A stretch of DNA of 37,974 bases from positions 1 through 37,974 of the forward strand of contig CAYZXL010000049.1 of the NCBI GenBank assembly GCA_964482435.1, given 5' to 3'. Position 1 is the first letter of the stretch; each line of letters begins with the position of its first letter. Under the pieces are notes generated by a model that was not told where the DNA came from, made no database searches, and worked only from the letters and a program-made list of their open reading frames with translations. The DNA is from CAYZXL01 sp964482435. Its GTDB lineage: Bacteria; Auribacterota; JABMQX01. Below, piece after piece: positions 31,964 to 37,974 of this stretch. The position numbers were made by a program, and so were the translations under genes.

Positions 31964-33048
31964 ACGAGAGCCTTGTGCAGTGGGTCTTGTTGAGGAGACC
32001 GGAGTACCTGGAATCCAAACTGGGTTTCAAACTGGAAAGAAAAGTCGCCGAGAACTACACGACCGACGAGGGGAGAATAGACTTCGCGTTCGAAACCGAA
32101 GACGAACTCTTGGTTGTGGAGCTTGAGACGGCCATAAACAACAAAGCTAAGCTTGAGTATTGCACCGAGCAGGTAACAAGGTATAGGGACGTCCGTTTTC
32201 TTACCGAGAAGGCCGTGAAGTTCGTCATCTTGTTCGATGAGGCGAACACGCCCTGGAGGTTTTTGAAGGCTTTGCGGGACTTCTCCGATAGGCTGAACGT
32301 CCTCCTGCGCAGCTATTCCATTCTGGACGTTCAGGAGCTCTATCACGAATGCTTGGAGGAGCTAACCAGGACGACAGGGCTATACCTCGGGCCGCCCGTG
32401 GCCATGGATGTCGTATACCTGCGATGGCTCAACAAAGTGATCGAGCCCTTTTTCAGAAAAGGGCTTGACGTACTCCCTGTGGCCGAGTTCCGGCGCATTT
32501 TCACGTCAAGAACAGGGTACAGCGTCTATACAGCTCTGGCGAGATATTTCGAGCTGACAACCGAGGCGGACGAGGGACGTATCGAGTTGACAAACTACGG
32601 CAGGAGATTCCGCGACAACTATAATGCGGCGATAATCGAGAGCAGGGCCTCCATGCCCAACCTGAGCACGGAGCAAAAAAGGGTTCTTCTGGAGGTCCTC
32701 ACGAACGGCGTCTTCACCAAGAGCAAGGTAAACATATATTACTTCCTGAGGTTTGTGCATCTGACAGGCGGCGAGTGGCTGCCGAGGCCGTCCACACCTG
32801 AAGACAAGGAGAAGCTGAAATTCGTCAATTTCCTCTTCGGCAAGAGCTACAGATGGACCACGGTCAGGGAACTCCTTCCATTCACGTGTAACCAGTGCGA
32901 GGAACTTGATCTTGCTGAGAGGATGCGGCTTTCCAAATCGAAGTATGACAGAGTTCTGTTGACGACCCTGGGCTCGAGGGTTCTCGGATACCTGGAGCTG
33001 TATTTGCATCTGAAAAGGGAGCAACTTCAAATACCACTCCAGGTCTGA
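31960..33048 (+). CDS. Restriction-endonuclease-like protein
   Basis: 362 aa from ATG 31960, with GGGAGG upstream. Residues about 20-100 look like a PD-(D/E)xK nuclease core: D41 in EGRIDFAFE, then E54 and E56 in LLVVELET at the expected spacing. A long helical C-terminal region could contain DNA recognition (for example ELTTEADEGRIELTNYGRRF). I do not recognise the exact family, so endonuclease is inferred from the core plus the methyltransferase head directly upstream. Codon use is more A/T-rich than its neighbours, consistent with transfer. The frame is intact for its whole length even though its methyltransferase is broken. Confidence 0.65.
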   Translation: MNESLVQWVLLRRPEYLESKLGFKLERKVAENYTTDEGRIDFAFETEDELLVVELETAINNKAKLEYCTEQVTRYRDVRFLTEKAVKFVILFDEANTPWRFLKALRDFSDRLNVLLRSYSILDVQELYHECLEELTRTTGLYLGPPVAMDVVYLRWLNKVIEPFFRKGLDVLPVAEFRRIFTSRTGYSVYTALARYFELTTEADEGRIELTNYGRRFRDNYNAAIIESRASMPNLSTEQKRVLLEVLTNGVFTKSKVNIYYFLRFVHLTGGEWLPRPSTPEDKEKLKFVNFLFGKSYRWTTVRELLPFTCNQCEELDLAERMRLSKSKYDRVLLTTLGSRVLGYLELYLHLKREQLQIPLQV

Positions 33049-33120
33049 CGATGTCCCCAAGGTCCCAGCCGAGGCGAAGGAATTGGTTTCGAGCGCTGAA
33101 CAGAGCGTCCGGAGAACAGC

Positions 33121-33630
33121 ATGCGCGGACAACGCCTTAACATCTTCTGTCGCAAGGCAAAAAAGGCAGGGGCGCTGGAGGCGAAAGTGATCCCAGCCGA
33201 CAGCGTCGTCACAGCCGCGTGGGTGAGGTACAAGTGCCAGTACGGCTGCGACGGCTACGGCGCATGCTTGACCTGCCCACCTTACTCGCCGACCCCGGAG
33301 GAAACTGCCAGAATCATTGACGAGTTTGAGACGGGAATTCTCCTCCACGGGCGGCAGCACGTGAATCTGACACGTATCGCCGCTGAACTGGAGCGAGAAA
33401 TCTTCCTCGCTGGCCATTACAAGGCGATTTCCTTCGGGTCCGGTCCGTGCAGGTTCTGTCGTGAGTGCGACGTCAAGGGAATCTGCCAGCATCCCGCGCT
33501 CGCCCGCCCCTCGATGGAATCGGCGGGCATAGACGTTTTTCAGACCGTCCGGAACAATGGTTTTCATATTGAAGTGGCCACGTGTGAGAAATCCGACGCG
33601 GACTATTTCGCCCTGGTCCTGGTCGAATAA
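33121..33630 (+). CDS. DUF2284 predicted metal-binding protein
   Basis: 169 aa. Cysteine clusters typical of DUF2284 are present: CQYGCDGYGACLTCPPYSPTPEET near residue 39 and CRFCRECDVKGICQHP near 110. The late ESAGIDVFQTVRNNGFHIEV segment is also typical of the family. The pattern suggests iron-sulfur or zinc binding; function is unknown. GGAG lies 7 nt before the ATG. The next gene is about 170 bp away across a gap with a GC hairpin, so this appears to be a single-gene unit following the endonuclease-like gene. Confidence 0.85.
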   Translation: MRGQRLNIFCRKAKKAGALEAKVIPADSVVTAAWVRYKCQYGCDGYGACLTCPPYSPTPEETARIIDEFETGILLHGRQHVNLTRIAAELEREIFLAGHYKAISFGSGPCRFCRECDVKGICQHPALARPSMESAGIDVFQTVRNNGFHIEVATCEKSDADYFALVLVE

Positions 33631-33726
33631 GCGGCGAACTGCCTCCGGGGGCCCTCCGGCCATGCGCCCGGCCCTTAGTGAGCGATGCGTCAGACACAGC
33701 AAAAACACGTCCCCCTGAGAATGACC

Positions 33727-33742
33727 GCGGCCGGCAGGCCGC
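33727..33742. repeat. GC hairpin downstream of the DUF2284 gene
   Basis: GCGGCC-GGCA-GGCCGC, perfect 6-bp arms and a 4-nt loop, with no T-run. It is followed by a CTGGCGGAGTCGAAGAG phrase (33763-33780) that resembles other dispersed repeats. Confidence 0.4.
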
Positions 33743-33796
33743 ATCCGCAGACGCAGTGAGCCTCTGGCGGAGTCGAAGAGAAGTCCCGATTCGCTT

Positions 33797-34759
33797 GTGA
33801 ACGTCAAAATGGCTGAAGTAGCGTTCGTTTATCACGACGATTTCCTCAAGCATGACACTGGGCCTGGGCATCCCGAGTCCCCCGAAAGGCTGAAAGCCAT
33901 CATGAACAGGCTCGCCGAAGAAGGCTTGCTCGAACGGCTCGTTCGCATAAGTCCCCGGCCAGCGTCGGAAGAGACCATCGCCCTTATCCACAAGCCCGAC
34001 TATGTCCGCTGGGTTGCAGAACGATGCCGTGAAGGCTCAACTTGCCTTGACCAGAGCGACACCGTCGTCTGCCCCGATTCATGGCAAGTTGCCCTCCTCG
34101 CCGTCGGAGCAGCCACAGCCGCCGCGGATTGGGTCGTGGAGACGGATAAAAGGAGCGCCTTCTGCGCCATCCGACCTCCCGGCCACCACGCCGAAGCCAA
34201 CGAAGCCATGGGCTTTTGCATCTTCAACAACGCAGCCATTTGTGCGCGATACCTCCAGAAAAAGCATGGCGCCAAAAAAGTCCTGATAGTTGATTGGGAT
34301 GTCCATCACGGCAACGCCACCCAGAATGCTTTCTATGGCGACCCCACCGTCTTCTACTTCAGCACCCACCAGTATCCCTATTACCCCGGCACCGGAAGAG
34401 AAACCGATACCGGCGTCGGAAACGGCAGAGGCTATACAATGAACGTGCCCCTTCCCGCGGGCAGCGGAGACGAGGAATACGTCCGCGCTTTTCGCGAAAA
34501 CCTCGTCCCCGCGATGGAGAGCTTTCGGCCCGACGTGGTCGTCATCTCCGCCGGATTCGATGCCCACCATCAGGACCCACTCGCCGCGATGCGCATGACC
34601 GAAGACGGCTTCGCGGAGCTGACAGAAATCGTCAAGGACATTGCCGAGCGACACGCAGACGGGAAAATCATCTCCATCCTCGAAGGAGGGTATCATCTCA
34701 CCGCAACATCCTCCTCCGTCGCTCGGCATCTGAAAGTCCTGATGGACCTGCCTCACTGA
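33797..34759 (+). CDS. Histone-deacetylase-family (AcuC/HDAC-like) deacetylase
   Basis: 320 aa. Bacterial HDAC-like enzymes remove acetyl or related groups from polyamines or proteins with zinc. The catalytic residues are intact: H130-H131 in RPPGHHAE, zinc ligands D168 and H170 in DWDVHHGN, a third aspartate in SAGFDAHHQDP near 256, and the catalytic tyrosine in EGGYHL. The first part, YHDDFLKHDTGPGHPESPER, is the usual family opening. It starts at GTG 33797 or ATG 33809; neither has a strong ribosome site at ideal spacing. No polyamine genes are adjacent, so the substrate is unknown. Confidence 0.92.
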   Translation: MNVKMAEVAFVYHDDFLKHDTGPGHPESPERLKAIMNRLAEEGLLERLVRISPRPASEETIALIHKPDYVRWVAERCREGSTCLDQSDTVVCPDSWQVALLAVGAATAAADWVVETDKRSAFCAIRPPGHHAEANEAMGFCIFNNAAICARYLQKKHGAKKVLIVDWDVHHGNATQNAFYGDPTVFYFSTHQYPYYPGTGRETDTGVGNGRGYTMNVPLPAGSGDEEYVRAFRENLVPAMESFRPDVVVISAGFDAHHQDPLAAMRMTEDGFAELTEIVKDIAERHADGKIISILEGGYHLTATSSSVARHLKVLMDLPH

Positions 34760-34862
34760 GACCAGCCACTGCATCTCGGGACCAGCCCTCGATCAACGGG
34801 TCCAGCCCGGCTCGCTCAACTCCATTGATATTTCCGAAGCTTTGAGATAACCTTTCTTCACT

Positions 34863-36131
34863 ATGAACACACCTCGATTGCCAAAACGTCTTCTCTCCCC
34901 AAAAGCAAGGCGGGCGACCGACCCGCTAATTGCGTGGCTTCTTCGGATGCCGCTTGAGGACCCTCAAATCATTTCTCTTGCCGCAGGATTCGTTGACCAG
35001 CAATCCCTTCCCGTGGAGGAAGTTGCCGAGTGCGCGAAGGAACTCCTCACCAGCTACGAAGGCAAGTCTTCTCTGCAATACGGCACGACGCCCGGCTATT
35101 TGCCCCTCAGGGAAGACCTCTGCCGGATGTTTGAAAGTCAGGGCGTCAGCGGACGCATCTCCCCCGATGACATAGTCCTGACCGGGGGCTCTCAGCAGCT
35201 TCTTCACCTCGTAACCGACGTTCTCATCAACGAAGGCGACATCGTCCTCGTCGAGGACCCGACATATTACGTCTATACGGGAACGCTCCAGGCCGCAGGG
35301 GCAAAAGTCGTCGGAGTCGCTCTGGACGAGAACGGAATAATCCCCGACGCCCTCGACGAAAAGCTCCGCTCTCTTTCAAAATCGGCGGGCATCAAAAGGC
35401 TGAAGCTCGTCTATCTGATGACCTACTTTCAGAATCCGACGGGAGCCACCCTCACCTGGGAGAGAAAACAGAAAGTCTATGAGATTCTCACAAAATACTG
35501 CGACCTCGGACGAACAACCTTCGTCATCGAAGACGCCGCTTACAGAGAACTGCAATTTGAAGGGGACGCCATCCCATATTTGAAAAGCCTCGACACCGAA
35601 AACCGAAGCGTCGTCCTCCTGGGGTCGTTTTCCAAATCCTTCTCACCGGGGCTGCGAGTCGGATTCGGCTGGCTTCCGCCGCAGTTGCTCGTCCACGTCA
35701 TGCGCCAGAAGGGAAGCGAGGATTTCGGCAGCAGCCACTTCTGCCAGCATCTCATCCATCGAGCCATCGCCAGCGGGAGGTACTCGCGCCACGTTCACAC
35801 GCTCAAGATGCTCTATCGGCAGAAGGCAAACTTGATGCTCAAGTCCATCGCCGAGCGCTTCCCCGACGGAGCAGAGGTCATCAAACCATTAGGAGGGATG
35901 TTTGTCTGGGCGTCGCTCCCCGGAGTAAACACCGGCTTCAAGGGCAGCCTTTTCAAAGAGGCGCTCAATAGAAAAGTCCTCTACGTCCCCGGAGAGTTCT
36001 GCTATTGCCGCGAGCCACGAATCCGAAAGCCCGTCAACAAGATGCGCCTCACCTTCGGCATGGTCCCCGAACACAACATCATCGAAGGGATGCGCCGCCT
36101 CGGCGAAGCCGTCCAAAAGGTCCTGAGTTAG
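34863..36131 (+). CDS. PLP-dependent aminotransferase, class I/II
   Basis: 422 aa, fold type I. The PLP lysine is K258 in GSFSKSFSPGLRVGFGW. NPTG (191-194) and the aspartate of VIEDAAYREL (224) contact the cofactor, and LQYGTTPGYLPLREDL (71-86) is typical of the 2-aminoadipate/LysN or MocR-type subgroup. The amino acid substrate cannot be told. No HTH domain precedes it, so it is an enzyme and not a MocR regulator. I find no ribosome site before the ATG. It starts about 100 bp after the HDAC-like gene, on the same strand. Confidence 0.9.
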   Translation: MNTPRLPKRLLSPKARRATDPLIAWLLRMPLEDPQIISLAAGFVDQQSLPVEEVAECAKELLTSYEGKSSLQYGTTPGYLPLREDLCRMFESQGVSGRISPDDIVLTGGSQQLLHLVTDVLINEGDIVLVEDPTYYVYTGTLQAAGAKVVGVALDENGIIPDALDEKLRSLSKSAGIKRLKLVYLMTYFQNPTGATLTWERKQKVYEILTKYCDLGRTTFVIEDAAYRELQFEGDAIPYLKSLDTENRSVVLLGSFSKSFSPGLRVGFGWLPPQLLVHVMRQKGSEDFGSSHFCQHLIHRAIASGRYSRHVHTLKMLYRQKANLMLKSIAERFPDGAEVIKPLGGMFVWASLPGVNTGFKGSLFKEALNRKVLYVPGEFCYCREPRIRKPVNKMRLTFGMVPEHNIIEGMRRLGEAVQKVLS

Positions 36132-36143
36132 AGGCCCTCCAAA

Positions 36144-36299
36144 ATGGCAAAGATTGAAAAAGCTATACGCACCGTCAGCGATCTCCGAGAATTCTACAAA
36201 CGCATACCTAAACTGCAACAGTCTCCGCCGGAGGCACGTCAAAGGCCCAACAGGGAAACGCAGCGCACGCCTCACCCGCGAGCGGGCCGGGGCCGCTGA
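36144..36299 (+). CDS. Possible small basic protein
   Basis: 51 aa. It opens MAKIEKAIRTVSDLREFYKR, a plausible amphipathic helix, then turns proline- and arginine-rich. The ribosome site is weak (GAGG, about 10 nt before ATG). It lies 12 nt after the aminotransferase stop. I know no family for it, and it may be chance. The remaining 213 bp to the transporter gene hold nothing I can name. Confidence 0.25.
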   Translation: MAKIEKAIRTVSDLREFYKRIPKLQQSPPEARQRPNRETQRTPHPRAGRGR

Positions 36300-36512
36300 C
36301 TGCTGACACTGCACAAAAGAATGGCAGCGAGCCGCGATACAGCCTCCGGCGCGTGCTATTGTAGGAGGGAGAACAGCAAAGCGGAAAAACCATGCCCACG
36401 ATACTGATGATTTTTGGCGGGCGGCCTCTCTTGATACGACAATGACAGGAACGAGCCGATTCACGTCCATTGCTGCAATGGCGATGAACGTTCAGGAGCA
36501 ATATGAACTGAA

Positions 36513-37847
36513 ATGAGAGAGTTTCTGTACCGTCTCAGCCGGTTGATGCTCAAGCCGCGCCCAGTGCGCCTGGTTACGCTGGGCTATCTCTTGTACATCG
36601 TCATCGGCTCCATTCTTCTGGCGCATCCCTGGTTTCGGTCAACGGATGCCGTGTCGGGCGTGGATGCGCTCCTTACGGCAACGTCCGCCCTTTCAACAAC
36701 AGGCTTGACGACCGTCAGTACCGGCAGGGATTACAACCTTGCGGGACAGATTGTCATCGTCATTCTGATTCAGCTCGGCGGCATCGGATATATGACCCTG
36801 GGCTCCTTTGTGGTTCTTTCGGGAGGCGGCACGCTCTCGGAACGCCGTCAGCAGATTGGCAAGGCCGTGTTCAGCATGCCGGAGGGATTCCGAATTGATA
36901 AGTTCATCAAAAGCGTTATCATGTTCACGTTCATCATCGAAGCGCTCGGGGCGGTCGCGTTGTTCGCGGCCTTCACGCGGTTAGGAACGCCAAACCGCGT
37001 GTGGGCGTCCATCTTCCACAGCGTTTCAGCGTTCTGCACGGCGGGATTCTGTCTGTACGACACGAGCTTCGAACACTTGCGCGGGGACCTCGCGGTTAAC
37101 GCCACTCTCGGGGTGCTGAGCTATCTGGGCGCCATCGGCTTCATCGTCTTAGTTGACGCCTGGCGCCGCCTTACCGGGAAAATCTCTCGTCTGACCCTGA
37201 CCAGCCGGATAATCCTGGTGGCGACCGGCTCAATCAGCGTTGTTGGCGTTGTGCTCTTCTTCTTTGGGGAGCCAACGATTCGGCATCTCCCCTTCGACGA
37301 GCGTCTTCTCGCCTCCGCGTTTCAGGTGATGACGGCAATGACTACTGTTGGTTTCAACACCATTCCCATCGGCAAACTATCCCAGGCTTCCCTCTTCCTC
37401 CTCACGATGCTGATGATCATCGGTTCTTCGCCATCCGGCACAGGGGGAGGCCTCAAAACCACGACCGTTTCGGCGTTGTTCGGCGTGGTCAAGAGCGTCC
37501 TGAGGGGTCGCACGCAGGTCTGCTTTTGGGGCAGAGCGATCCCGGACGCAAGAGTCTGGGTGGCCACGGCGAGTCTTTGCCTCTATGCGCTGACGCTTAT
37601 TGCTGGGAGCTACCTGCTCTCCCTGACAGAGACGTTTCCCTTCGAGGGTCTTGTCTTTGAATGCGCCTCCGCCCTGGGCACAGTTGGACTCAGCACCGGA
37701 ATCACAGCTCAACTTACAGACATGGGCAAGATTATCGTCACGGCAGTCATGTACCTTGGGCGCGTCGGGCCTCTGGCTTTCGGAATGGCACTCTTCCTGC
37801 CCTCAAAGACTGCTGGCCTGAGGCCCTCCGAGGACCTCGCCCTTTAG
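36513..37847 (+). CDS. TrkH/KtrB-family potassium transporter
   Basis: 444 aa, an integral membrane cation transporter with four M1-P-M2 repeats. The four filter loops are visible, each with its glycine: ALSTTGLTT (near 60), AFCTAGFC (near 174), MTTVGFNT (near 274) and LGTVGLST (near 395). SSPSGTGGGLKTTT in the third repeat is the gate loop typical of KtrB. The length suits KtrB and is shorter than TrkH. KtrB works with the cytoplasmic RCK protein KtrA, which is not seen here but could lie just beyond the right edge. The ATG has AGGAG about 14 nt upstream, which is far. Confidence 0.92.
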   Translation: MREFLYRLSRLMLKPRPVRLVTLGYLLYIVIGSILLAHPWFRSTDAVSGVDALLTATSALSTTGLTTVSTGRDYNLAGQIVIVILIQLGGIGYMTLGSFVVLSGGGTLSERRQQIGKAVFSMPEGFRIDKFIKSVIMFTFIIEALGAVALFAAFTRLGTPNRVWASIFHSVSAFCTAGFCLYDTSFEHLRGDLAVNATLGVLSYLGAIGFIVLVDAWRRLTGKISRLTLTSRIILVATGSISVVGVVLFFFGEPTIRHLPFDERLLASAFQVMTAMTTVGFNTIPIGKLSQASLFLLTMLMIIGSSPSGTGGGLKTTTVSALFGVVKSVLRGRTQVCFWGRAIPDARVWVATASLCLYALTLIAGSYLLSLTETFPFEGLVFECASALGTVGLSTGITAQLTDMGKIIVTAVMYLGRVGPLAFGMALFLPSKTAGLRPSEDLAL

Positions 37848-37974
37848 ACTCCGGAAAGGAACCGGCCGAACGACCCCATGGAGCGCCATGCCGTCCTCGC
37901 TGGGAACCCCGCTGACGCTTTTGGCCCGTCTTCTACAGTTGCGGGGTATTGTGAAAAACTGGGTGCTTGGAAAT

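Noticed and set aside
32506..33807. A 433-codon minus-strand open frame opposite the endonuclease-like and DUF2284 genes
   Set aside because: It covers two plus-strand genes with good ribosome sites and recognisable motifs, and its own product has none.

Overview
The window reads as chromosomal DNA of a Gram-negative, at least partly anaerobic bacterium from a poorly sampled lineage. The Gram-negative call rests on Tat and Sec exported proteins, a lipoprotein, a TonB C-terminal domain and multihaem cytochromes. The anaerobic call rests on flavin/iron-sulfur redox complexes, an AhbD-type haem enzyme and an NrfD-type respiratory module. The M56 sensor protease, the permuted PA14 glycosidase and the GC-rich intergenic hairpin repeats recall planctomycete/PVC-like and neighbouring candidate phyla. 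That placement is inference; no rRNA or other marker gene fixes it.

Left end (1-3729, minus strand): tRNA-Thr(TGT) and tRNA-Tyr(GTA) behind a good promoter, then an operon of a RodZ-like HTH membrane protein, rimO, pgsA and pgpA. Next come an intergenic region with two inverted copies of an 84-bp three-hairpin repeat (3811-4066) and an exported glycosidase-like protein whose PA14 domain is circularly permuted (4117-5979, minus).

Redox core (6500-14265, plus): four genes encode NuoE, a NuoF-GltD fusion, a NuoG-like protein with a gutted molybdopterin domain fused to NfnA, and NfnB. Together they carry the parts of two bifurcating enzyme families, the NuoF-flavin (HydABC/Bfu) type and NfnAB, in one transcription unit. 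I infer a large NADH/NADPH/ferredoxin transhydrogenase. This is the most interesting system in the window.

Middle (14431-19839): a small secreted helical protein, a DUF4416 protein, a Tat-exported aldo/keto reductase-like protein that seems to start at CTG, a TPR protein, a PASTA lipoprotein, a HEAT/TonB_C fusion, and on the minus strand a DapA-family lyase.

Respiratory module (20239-23513, plus): two tetrahaem cytochromes, a Tat-exported four-cluster ferredoxin and an NrfD-like quinone-site membrane protein, with no catalytic subunit. It is followed by a BlaI-type repressor with two matching operator dyads and a translationally coupled BlaR1-like protease (1140 aa), whose sensor part is a beta-propeller plus carboxypeptidase-regulatory-like domains rather than a penicillin-binding domain.

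Right end (27888-37847): on the minus strand a SnoaL-like protein, a two-TM protein, an AhbD-like radical SAM enzyme (possibly supplying haem to the cytochromes) and a PfkB kinase. On the plus strand are a truncated DNA methyltransferase coupled to an apparently intact restriction-endonuclease-like gene, a DUF2284 protein, an HDAC-like deacetylase, a PLP aminotransferase and a TrkH/KtrB potassium transporter. Short hairpin-forming repeats of several kinds lie in the intergenic gaps.
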